Shown: piece by piece, positions 1 to 5,574 of the stretch | How the letters are laid out: each line of letters starts with the position of its first letter | Position numbering within the stretch: position 1 is the stretch's first letter | Source: an uncultured Bacteroidales bacterium | GTDB taxonomy: Bacteria; Bacteroidota; Bacteroidia; Bacteroidales; UBA932 | Reading direction: 5' to 3' | Length of the DNA: 22,710 nt | NCBI GenBank assembly: GCA_934667175.1 | Contig: CAKULN010000043.1 | Coordinates: forward strand, 1 to 22,710 | Made by a program: the position numbers and the translations under genes | The notes under the pieces: generated by a model | Database searches by the model: none | Seen by the model: the letters and a program-made list of their open reading frames with translations, nothing else | Told to the model about the DNA's origin: nothing

Positions 1-50
1 GAGTCAGCCTTTTTCCGGTAAGGGATTTTACTTTTCGATCATTGAACTTC

Positions 51-77
51 CGGTCACTGAGCTTGTCGAAGTGACCG
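51..77. repeat. REP-like palindromic repeat, left copy
   Basis: A 27-nt element with 8-nt inverted arms CGGTCACT and AGTGACCG around an 11-nt centre (GAGCTTGTCGA). It lies 20 nt beyond the stop codon of the lytic transglycosylase gene and could fold as a hairpin at the 3' end of that transcript. The bases before it (1-50) contain degraded relatives of the same motif (CAGCCTTTTTCC, ATTGAACTTCCGGTCACTGAG), like the array at 5106-5241. Elements of this type are common intergenic repeats in Bacteroidota; no REP-associated transposase is present here. Confidence 0.8.
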
Positions 78-96
78 ACAGTAAATGATTCAATGT

Positions 97-990
97 CTAT
101 TTCCCACTCGGAATGATAATCTTGTAGGTGTGGCCGGCCTTGTTGAGCAGTTTGTTGTCCCGGAGCCAAAGATTGGCCTCTTTCAGTTGGTAATAGCTTA
201 TACCGTGCTCCTCTGCGAAGTCCACCAGATTGGCAATTGAACCACTGACCGTCACAACTTCTTTCGGAGAATAGCAAGGGTACTTCTCGAAATCCTTCAC
301 ATTGAATCCGAAAGCGGAAGGATTCTCGAAGAACATTTTTGCTGAAAGGACCCTGAACATGTACCGGGAAGTCTCCTCGACCAGCCAAAGATCCATCGCA
401 GACTTCTGCCTCTGGTCGGAAAGCCGGCGGGATATTCCTCCCTGTCCGGCGTTGTAGCTTGCCGCAACCGTCATCCAGTCCCCGTACTTCTCGTACGCCC
501 GGCGAAGATATTTGCAGGCCGCCACCGTCTCTTTCTCGATGTTGTAGCGCTCGTCCACCTCGCCGTCGATGACGAGGCCATATTCCTTGCCAGTGGTCTT
601 GGTGAACTGCCAGAGCCCTGCCGCGCCCGCCGAGGAATATGCCTTCGGGTTGAGGTTGCTCTCGATCGCCATGAGGTACTTCAGGTCGTCCGGGATTCCG
701 TTCAGCCGGAGTATCGGTTCGACTATCCTGAAATAGCGGTCGGATTTCTTCAGCATAAGGATCGAGTTCGAGTGCATGTATGTGAACGAGATGAGCTCCC
801 TGTCCATCCTTTCGTAAAGGTCACTCCTGTCGAACCGCACGGTGTCTCCCGCGAACACAATCTGCCGAGGCACCGCCGGCGCCTTGAAATGCAGTTCCTC
901 CTGTGGGTAGATCTGCGCCGGAACCATTGCGGCGGTTCCAAGCGCGAGCGCCGCGAGTGATAATATTCTTTTAATGTTCATTTGCATCAT
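97..990 (-). CDS. Lytic transglycosylase (SLT/MltD-like) with C-terminal LysM-like domain
   Basis: Predicted murein lytic transglycosylase, which cleaves the MurNAc-GlcNAc bond of peptidoglycan to give anhydro-MurNAc ends. The 297-residue protein starts with a signal peptide (basic MNIKR, hydrophobic core to about residue 22, likely cleavage near VPAQ), with no lipobox. The SLT domain spans about residues 90-225. Its catalytic glutamate is E110 in AIESNLNP, followed by the AGLWQF motif (124-129) and ASYNAGQGG (177-185). Residues about 245-297 resemble a LysM module (VSGSIANLVDFAEEHG, then YKIIIPSGK at the end). The start could be either of the first two Met codons or M4 (979-981); the signal peptide fits M4 best. 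It is transcribed divergently from the GH99-like gene. Family assignment is firm; cellular role (turnover or growth) is inferred. Confidence 0.9.
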   Translation of the reverse strand: MMQMNIKRILSLAALALGTAAMVPAQIYPQEELHFKAPAVPRQIVFAGDTVRFDRSDLYERMDRELISFTYMHSNSILMLKKSDRYFRIVEPILRLNGIPDDLKYLMAIESNLNPKAYSSAGAAGLWQFTKTTGKEYGLVIDGEVDERYNIEKETVAACKYLRRAYEKYGDWMTVAASYNAGQGGISRRLSDQRQKSAMDLWLVEETSRYMFRVLSAKMFFENPSAFGFNVKDFEKYPCYSPKEVVTVSGSIANLVDFAEEHGISYYQLKEANLWLRDNKLLNKAGHTYKIIIPSGK

Positions 991-1007
991 GAGTTTTCAG
1001 AATACTA

Positions 1008-1015
1008 CAAATTTA
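1008..1015 (-). promoter_or_regulatory. Candidate -7 box (TAAATTTG) for lytic transglycosylase gene
   Basis: The minus strand reads TAAATTTG, matching the Bacteroidota -7 consensus TAnnTTTG, 18-25 nt upstream of the possible start codons. No clear TTG -33 element is seen at the usual distance, so the call rests on the -7 box and position alone. Confidence 0.45.
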
Positions 1016-1058
1016 GTGAAATGACGTGGTTCGGGAAAGGAGAGAGGTGAAAAATGGT

Positions 1059-1066
1059 TATCTTTG
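1059..1066 (+). promoter_or_regulatory. Candidate -7 box (TATCTTTG) for GH99-like gene
   Basis: TATCTTTG matches TAnnTTTG and ends 19 nt before the ATG at 1086. That puts transcription start just upstream of this ATG and argues against the upstream in-frame start at 1026, which would lie before the promoter. The -33 region has no good TTG, so strength is uncertain. Confidence 0.5.
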
Positions 1067-1085
1067 TCCCAAAACAATTGCAGAA

Positions 1086-2255
1086 ATGAAAAAGATATTC
1101 CTTTTAATAACCTTTCTTGGCGTATTTGCTCTTTCAGCCAATGCCCAGACACCAGATGATTCCTACTATGTGGCGGCTTATGTCTGGCCATCATGCCACA
1201 ATGATCCACGCGGACAAGAAACCCTATGGCCTGAAGGAATAGGGGAGTGGGAGGTCATAAGGAAAGGAACTCCTCGTTTTCCAGGACATTATCAGCCTAA
1301 ACAACCGTTGTGGGGCTACGAGATGGACAATGACCCGAAAGTGATGGAGCGGTGGATCGAGCTGGCCACTGATCACGGAGTGAACACATTCATATTCGAT
1401 TGGTATTGGTTTGACGGTGAGCCCTTCCTTGAGGGGTGTGTCAACGATGGCTTCCTCAAAGCTCCGAACAACACGAAAATGAATTTTTACCTCATGTGGG
1501 CGAATCATGATGTGAAAAGAAATTACTGGAACGTCCACCGCTGCCCGGACGATGAATCCATTCTTTGGAGAGGGGCGACGGACGAGAAGAATTTCAGAAT
1601 CATAGTCGACAGGGTGATAAAGCAATACTTTACTCGCCCTAACTACTTGAAGATAAATGGATGCCCTGTGTTTTCCATTTATAAGGCCGACAATCTCATC
1701 GCAACTTTCGGTGGCAGTCTGGAGAAGACCCGGAAGGGGCTTGAATATTTCCGCTCGCAAGTCCGCAAGGCCGGTTTTCCCGACCTTCACCTGCAATTCG
1801 TCCACGGAGGCCCTTCCACTCCCGAGATTCAGAAACTTCTTGAATGTCTTGGCGTTGACAGCGTTACTTCCTACAACTGGGGCGGCCCCCATCGAGAGGA
1901 TTACCTTGACTGGGGGGCTACCGGGATGAAGCGTTTGCAGACATGGTGCGATTCTCCGGTTCCGTTCTTCCCGAATGTGGCTGTAGGTTGGGACAACACA
2001 CCTCGTTTTCCTAAAGTGGGTCGCGAGGATGTCATTCATTTCAACAACACTCCTGAATCCTTTGCCACCTACTTGCAGAAGTGCAAGGAATATGTCGACG
2101 CGCATCCTGCCCAGCCTAAGGTGATTACCATCTTCGCATGGAACGAATGGGTTGAGAGTGGCTATCTCCTACCCGATCATAAGTACGGTTTCTCCTACAT
2201 TAAGGCGGTCAAAGCAGTACTCGATGGAGAGTATTCTACCTACCAGAAACGTTGA
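1086..2255 (+). CDS. Secreted GH99-like / WbsX-family protein
   Basis: A 389-residue exported protein of the glycoside hydrolase 99-like (WbsX, Glyco_tran_WbsX) family. I chose the ATG at 1086 because it begins a canonical signal peptide (MKKIFLLITFLGVFALSANA, cleavage before Q21). The longer frame from 1026 adds 20 non-signal residues and overlaps the promoter box. Family features are the FIFDWYWFDGEPFLEG block near residue 100, LMWANHDVKRNYW near 135-150, and WNEWVESGYLLP near the C terminus. The two glutamates of the last motif (E354, E357) sit where GH99-type enzymes carry their paired carboxylates; treating them as catalytic is inference. The family includes endo-alpha-mannosidases/mannanases and uncharacterised proteins linked to O-antigen loci, so the substrate is unknown. 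With Q21 after cleavage rather than Cys, it is probably periplasmic or released. It shares a divergent promoter region with the lytic transglycosylase. Confidence 0.8.
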   Translation: MKKIFLLITFLGVFALSANAQTPDDSYYVAAYVWPSCHNDPRGQETLWPEGIGEWEVIRKGTPRFPGHYQPKQPLWGYEMDNDPKVMERWIELATDHGVNTFIFDWYWFDGEPFLEGCVNDGFLKAPNNTKMNFYLMWANHDVKRNYWNVHRCPDDESILWRGATDEKNFRIIVDRVIKQYFTRPNYLKINGCPVFSIYKADNLIATFGGSLEKTRKGLEYFRSQVRKAGFPDLHLQFVHGGPSTPEIQKLLECLGVDSVTSYNWGGPHREDYLDWGATGMKRLQTWCDSPVPFFPNVAVGWDNTPRFPKVGREDVIHFNNTPESFATYLQKCKEYVDAHPAQPKVITIFAWNEWVESGYLLPDHKYGFSYIKAVKAVLDGEYSTYQKR

Positions 2256-2315
2256 TGCCAGTCCCAAATTATTGTCGCGTGTTATTCTATTGAGTTAATT
2301 TTGCTGCGATAAGTG

Positions 2316-2334
2316 ATGGCTTAGAAACTGCCAT
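2316..2334. other. Small inverted repeat ATGGC-N9-GCCAT
   Basis: A 5-nt perfect dyad with a 9-nt loop in the gap between the GH99-like gene and hipA. No T-run follows. Its function is unknown; it may mark the edge of the AT-rich hipBA segment. Confidence 0.3.
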
Positions 2335-2369
2335 AAGCAACCATAGCCAATTAGAAGAAAGTCACTGAT

Positions 2370-2390
2370 AGCCAGCGGCTTTTCTTTTTA
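2370..2390 (+). terminator. Weak intrinsic terminator after GH99-like gene
   Basis: A short hairpin AGCC-agc-GGCT (2370-2380) is followed by a T-rich run (TTTCTTTTTA). The stem is only 4 bp, so this is a weak candidate, but it is correctly placed 115 nt after the stop codon of the plus-strand gene. Confidence 0.35.
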
Positions 2391-2399
2391 TATGGTTTT

Positions 2400-2415
2400 C
2401 AGTCAAATCTGACTG
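2400..2415. other. Perfect 6-bp dyad CAGTCA-N4-TGACTG
   Basis: A perfect inverted repeat with a 4-nt loop, 88 nt downstream of the hipA stop codon. No T-run follows on either strand, so it is not a good intrinsic terminator. It could be a protein-binding dyad or an RNA 3'-end hairpin. Confidence 0.35.
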
Positions 2416-2502
2416 TGTATTGGTTTGCAACAAATTAATCACCAATTATAAAAACATATCATTATGCACGAATGTAAAACTGTAACATTGAGGACAATAC
2501 CT

Positions 2503-3768
2503 CTAAAGAAAAACATGTTGTCGTTTATCAAACACTCCTGAAAACATATCCATTTCTCTCTTGGAAATTCCTGATCGTGTCGCCAATTCGCGCCATCCTT
2601 TTATCGCTTCAATCACCTCTGAAATAATTTTCTCCGCAGTGTTTCGATTAAGCATATAATCCTCGCAGGCATCAAGCAAGATACTTAAATCCGCCTTGTT
2701 GGAAGTTGATGAGATGAGCAGACTTTGATATTCATTCAGCGTTGGATTCATATCGTATGCCGGCGACAATGTCCATCCTTTTGCAGTCAAAAGAAAACCG
2801 TGATTGCGGAAATGGTCATCAGTATTGCCGATACAAATATTGAAAGCCACACGACGGTATAGTTCCTGCAGGTTTCGCTCTACATCGGTACAGCTCTGAA
2901 TAATAAAGTCGACTATATCCAGATAACCATGCCCGGTAGTTGCATTATCTCCATCACTTAATCCCAACAAGGTCATAGCAGATGCAAAATGAATACGTTT
3001 GCTATCGTTTGTTCTATCGAAACGTTGTGACAGCAATGTATGATATTTTTCTCCAGTTGCCAGCACTTTGGTTTTTGCTACGTTTACTCCTGCTTTTGTA
3101 GCAAGCAAGTGACTGAAATGCTCCCAAAGTCCTACATTATAGTCATCCTTGCGAGACGGGAACTTTGCCACGTAAAGAGTTTTATCCGTATCTACAACAT
3201 TGGCTTTAGGACGTGCACCTCCTAATGATGTCCCAGGTTGCACAAGTTGTGCAATCCATTTCTTATCGGGGAGCATATTGTTTTCTTCGCTTTTCTCAAT
3301 CTCAGCACTGGCTGAAATCAACTCCCGAATATCTGTCAGAGGAGGAATATTCAACGATTCACTCACATTGATAAATTCACCATCGGGATCTTCCTTAAAA
3401 CGGAATCCACCCATTCGGGAGAAATCATCGATACCAGTTAAGAAATCGAAAGATGATAATCTCCGTACCGGTCGTTTTTCTTCCGCAGCTGTAATTTGCT
3501 CACGACGCAACAACAAAGTACGTCCCCAACGATCCGGCAAAGCATCGGAAAAACATCCGAATATATCCTTGTCCGGTTGTGTATATTGTTGTCCCGGGTA
3601 ATTATTTAGGTCGTCGCTCAAAAACAGATCGCTGTGCTGCCTTAACCATTCATTATTGAACGTAAAACTATAGCTGTCCGCACCACGAAGAGACTCATAG
3701 CCCAATTCGCCTATGAGTTCCACTTCTTTGAGCCAATCGAAATCGGCATATACATACAACTTTTTCAT
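2503..3768 (-). CDS. hipA: HipA-family serine/threonine kinase toxin
   Basis: A 421-residue HipA-type toxin. HipA proteins are Ser/Thr kinases; E. coli HipA phosphorylates glutamyl-tRNA synthetase and triggers growth arrest and persistence. The N-terminal subdomain (about 1-115) has the usual GCFSDALPDRWGR block (71-83). The kinase part has the Gly-rich loop SLGGARPKA (181-189), where HipA proteins carry an autophosphorylated serine. It also has LYVAKFPS (198-205), LLSQRFDR (245-252), the catalytic loop GNTDDHFRNHGF (314-325) and the metal-binding SPAYDMNPT (335-343). All motifs expected of an active kinase are present. The gene follows its antitoxin by 3 nt and is in AT-rich DNA unlike its neighbours, suggesting horizontal gain. 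Its substrate here is not predictable. Confidence 0.93.
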   Translation of the reverse strand: MKKLYVYADFDWLKEVELIGELGYESLRGADSYSFTFNNEWLRQHSDLFLSDDLNNYPGQQYTQPDKDIFGCFSDALPDRWGRTLLLRREQITAAEEKRPVRRLSSFDFLTGIDDFSRMGGFRFKEDPDGEFINVSESLNIPPLTDIRELISASAEIEKSEENNMLPDKKWIAQLVQPGTSLGGARPKANVVDTDKTLYVAKFPSRKDDYNVGLWEHFSHLLATKAGVNVAKTKVLATGEKYHTLLSQRFDRTNDSKRIHFASAMTLLGLSDGDNATTGHGYLDIVDFIIQSCTDVERNLQELYRRVAFNICIGNTDDHFRNHGFLLTAKGWTLSPAYDMNPTLNEYQSLLISSTSNKADLSILLDACEDYMLNRNTAEKIISEVIEAIKGWRELATRSGISKREMDMFSGVFDKRQHVFL

Positions 3769-3771
3769 AGA

Positions 3772-4092
3772 TTATTCTTTCTTGGATGCACGTTCTCTTG
3801 TTTTCAAACTCAAATCTTGCAAAGCTTTTCCCATTTTATCTTCTTTGGCAAGCAATAAAATATCATCGTCAAGTTGCAATGCATACAAAACACGTAGATA
3901 GATCCCTATTGCAACAGTAGGAATCCCTTTTTCTATTCGGGACACAGTAAGCGGTGAACAGGTAGCCCGTTCTGCCACCTGAGCCACACTCAGATTCCGA
4001 CGCAAGCGAGCTAACTTAATCTGCTCACCTACAATTTGCATCTTCTGCTCCAATTTTCGGGGAAGCTTAGTTCCCATTGTATTCTTTGCCAT
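3772..4092 (-). CDS. hipB: HipB-family XRE helix-turn-helix antitoxin
   Basis: A 106-residue DNA-binding antitoxin expected to bind and neutralise HipA and repress the hipBA operon. The HTH_3/XRE domain spans about residues 18-75 and includes IKLARLRRNLSVAQVAERA and SPLTVSRIEKG, the recognition helix region. The C-terminal tail is basic (LKTRERASKKE). It is the first gene of the pair, ends 3 nt before hipA, and has a promoter-like region with dyads upstream. A later start at M6 is possible. Assignment is secure from domain plus context. Confidence 0.9.
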   Translation of the reverse strand: MAKNTMGTKLPRKLEQKMQIVGEQIKLARLRRNLSVAQVAERATCSPLTVSRIEKGIPTVAIGIYLRVLYALQLDDDILLLAKEDKMGKALQDLSLKTRERASKKE

Positions 4093-4111
4093 TACTACAT
4101 CAATTTAAGGT

Positions 4112-4172
4112 GCAAAGCAACTATGATTGATGACTTTGCCATAATCAACCTATCATATAATATGCAAAAGTA
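4112..4172 (-). promoter_or_regulatory. hipBA promoter and possible HipB operators
   Basis: The minus strand carries TACTTTTG (4165-4172), a match to TAnnTTTG, about 73 nt upstream of the hipB start. Next to it, where transcription should start, is an 11-nt palindrome CATATAATATG (4154-4164). Further into the leader are TTGAT-N12-ATCAA (4127-4148) and GCAAAG-N16-CTTTGC (4112-4139). HipB-type antitoxins autoregulate through dyads in this position. Which dyad is the operator is a guess. Confidence 0.4.
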
Positions 4173-4321
4173 ATACTTTTTATTTATTTAATGATGTATT
4201 ACACATGGAAAAATGCACATCATCTTCCGAAAACCTCATAGCATGGATGGCAAATTTGCACCCAAAACCACCTTTTTTATCAAAGTCTTTTCATTTGTTT
4301 TCTTGTACCGAAATAACGCAT

Positions 4322-4329
4322 TATCTTTG
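4322..4329 (+). promoter_or_regulatory. Candidate -7 box (TATCTTTG) for HAD phosphatase gene
   Basis: TATCTTTG matches the Bacteroidota -7 consensus. A TTG at 4303-4305 and a TTTG at 4294-4297 are possible -33 elements, though neither is ideally spaced (16 and 24 nt). It would give a leader of about 90 nt before the ATG at 4425. The leader contains a small dyad CTACC...GGTAG around 4370-4400 with no known function. Confidence 0.45.
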
Positions 4330-4424
4330 CAAAAGTTCAGCGAAGAATAAAGAGTAAAATCAGACTTTCCTACCGTTTAAGTTTCAAACTATTGGTAGTC
4401 AATTAGTCTAGAAGCTGTTTTGAT

Positions 4425-5075
4425 ATGAACAACGGACTTATAATTTTGGACTTTGATGGTACCCTTTGCGATACCAGAAAAACCATCGTCAGGACCCTTC
4501 AGATGACGATGGAAATACTCTGTCTTCCTGTGGCTGATGAATATGCCTGCGCGGCCACAATCGGTCTGCCTTTAGCCGAAAGTTTCCGGGTTTTGTTTCC
4601 GTCTCTGACCGAGACGCAGTCTCAGGAGTGCGCGGAGGCCTATAGGGACATATTCGAAGAAAACAAGAAGCTGCTTGCGCCGAAGGTTTTCCCTGATGTA
4701 CCGGAGACTTTGAGGGCTCTTCGCGATAGGGGATTCGTGTTGACGATCGCCTCGTCCCGCTCCAATCATTCGCTGCTGGATTTTGTCAGGACTTTCGGTT
4801 TTGACAAGGAAATCTCGCTCGTACTCGGTGCGGATGATGTGTCGAAGGCAAAGCCGGATCCAGAACCTGTTCTTCTTACCTTGAAAAGGTTGGGATTCAG
4901 CGCGTCAAGAACTCTTGTTGTCGGTGACATGCCTTTCGATATCCTGATGGGCCGTGGCGCTGGCACCAAGACCTGCGGTGTCACCTACGGCAACTCCTCC
5001 CGTGAGGAACTTCAAGGCTCCGGTGCGGACTACATCATTGATGATTTCGCGAATCTCTTGGATCTGAATTGGTAG
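4425..5075 (+). CDS. HAD-family phosphatase (phosphoglycolate phosphatase-like)
   Basis: A 216-residue cytoplasmic HAD hydrolase with all four motifs. Motif I is LDFDGTLCDT, with nucleophile D9 and acid/base D11. Motif II is TIASSRSN (Ser110/111). Motif III is KAKPDP (K143). Motif IV is VVGDMPFDI (D168, D172, Mg binding). An alpha-helical cap of subclass I lies between motifs I and II (about 16-85), as in phosphoglycolate phosphatase and beta-phosphoglucomutase. It has no signal peptide. Length is normal for the family. The likely role is dephosphorylation of a small phosphometabolite; the substrate cannot be inferred. It stands alone, facing away from hipBA and convergent with the large minus-strand operon, with a REP-like array just downstream. 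Confidence 0.85.
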   Translation: MNNGLIILDFDGTLCDTRKTIVRTLQMTMEILCLPVADEYACAATIGLPLAESFRVLFPSLTETQSQECAEAYRDIFEENKKLLAPKVFPDVPETLRALRDRGFVLTIASSRSNHSLLDFVRTFGFDKEISLVLGADDVSKAKPDPEPVLLTLKRLGFSASRTLVVGDMPFDILMGRGAGTKTCGVTYGNSSREELQGSGADYIIDDFANLLDLNW

Positions 5076-5105
5076 TGATAAAGCCTTGGCCTTTTGCCCA
5101 ATCCA

Positions 5106-5241
5106 TCGGTCGCTGAGCCAGCCCTTTTTTCTCGGTCACTGATCTTTTTTTTCGGTCACTGTCCTTTTGTATCGGTCGCTGAGCTTTTTCCTTCGGTCAC
5201 TGAGCTTTTTCCTTCGGTCACTGAGCCTGTCGAAGTGACCG
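5106..5241. repeat. Degenerate tandem array of REP-like half-sites ending in a full palindrome
   Basis: Six units beginning TCGGTC(A/G)CTG start at 5106, 5132, 5152, 5172, 5193 and 5214, so the period is 20-21 nt after a first unit of 26 nt. The first five have only the left arm followed by a T-rich spacer (for example GAGCTTTTTCC). The sixth is the complete 27-nt palindrome (5215-5241) with arms CGGTCACT and AGTGACCG, matching the copy at 51-77 except for one centre base. It begins 30 nt after the HAD gene stop. The array could act as a 3' end or boundary between convergent genes. In one frame it is open for about 60 codons, but the peptide merely reflects the repeat. Confidence 0.8.
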
Positions 5242-5349
5242 TCCCAGCAAGTGCCAAGTCAAATAATCCCATATAAAAAATTGCAGTTCAGAGGAATAAA
5301 TGTTTGAAAAAACTCTTGCATAAGTGTCCACAGGCAGAAAAGCCGCTTA

Positions 5350-5373
5350 GTCACTTCGACAAGCTCAGTGACC
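5350..5373. repeat. REP-like palindromic repeat, inverted copy
   Basis: The reverse complement of the element at 5215-5241 (arms GTCACT and AGTGAC, centre TCGACAAGCTC), 108 nt after it. The two copies thus form a larger inverted pair that could fold on itself. This head-to-head arrangement is typical of REP/BIME-like elements. Confidence 0.75.
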
Positions 5374-5408
5374 ACGACACAACCGAGATAATCCAGAGAG
5401 ATGAATCA

Positions 5409-5429
5409 CTATTCCCCACTCGGAATGAT
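5409..5429 (-). pseudogene. Remnant copy of the 3' end of the lytic transglycosylase gene
   Basis: These 21 nt match 97-117, the last codons and stop of the lytic transglycosylase gene, at 20 of 21 positions. On the minus strand they read IIPSGE-stop versus IIPSGK-stop for the intact gene. Upstream in that frame a stop (TAA) occurs after only a few codons, so nothing translatable remains. Like the intact gene end, the remnant sits beside a REP-like palindrome. It could be a recombination scar or a relic of a second transglycosylase gene. Confidence 0.5.
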
Positions 5430-5526
5430 GTTGTCTTTTTATTTCAATAACATCCTTTGGATATACTACGGTTTGGGGTATTTGGGTATGGAGAAGTTAT
5501 AAGGTTAACCAAGGAATATACGAAAA

Positions 5527-5550
5527 GAGGGTGACTTTTCGGTCGCCCTC
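5527..5550 (-). terminator. Intrinsic terminator of the eight-gene operon
   Basis: A 9-bp hairpin has arms GAGGGTGAC (5527-5535) and GTCGCCCTC (5542-5550), with one G-T wobble pair and a 6-nt loop. T-runs flank it on both strands (TTTT after the stem on the minus strand, TTT on the plus), so it may work in both directions. It lies 24 nt past the stop codon of the last operon gene. Confidence 0.8.
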
Positions 5551-5574
5551 TTTCAGAATATTCATTGGTGATCG

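Larger units (their letters stand above)
4093..4424. other. Divergent intergenic region hipB / HAD gene
   Basis: A 332-nt AT-rich region without a gene. It holds outward-facing candidate promoters: a minus-strand TACTTTTG for hipBA (4165-4172) and a plus-strand TATCTTTG for the HAD gene (4322-4329). It also contains several dyads near hipB and a distant inverted pair GGTGCAAA (4109-4116) / TTTGCACC (4255-4262). I see no RNA gene or ORF in it. Confidence 0.6.

Noticed and set aside
1026..1085. Upstream start for the GH99-like gene
   Set aside because: It precedes the putative promoter and would put 20 hydrophilic residues before the signal peptide.
1224..2105. 293-codon open frame antisense to the GH99-like gene
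   Set aside because: The plus-strand frame has a signal peptide, a promoter and clear family motifs; the antisense product resembles nothing and lies wholly inside it.
4109..4262. GGTGCAAA / TTTGCACC as terminal inverted repeats of a small mobile element
   Set aside because: Only 8 nt long, enclosing just 138 nt with no gene or target-site duplication, so chance is likely in AT-rich DNA.
5106..5241. Array considered as a CRISPR
   Set aside because: Units are only 20-26 nt with no unique spacers of regular length, units are degenerate, and no cas genes are present.
5094..5276. Open frame of 60 codons over the REP-like array
   Set aside because: Its peptide simply repeats the translated array (SVTELFPSVTE), with no start context and no protein family.
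5242..5349. Possible small gene or RNA between the REP copies
   Set aside because: Only very short open frames occur (ATG at about 5299 stops after seven codons) and no stable RNA fold is evident apart from the repeats.
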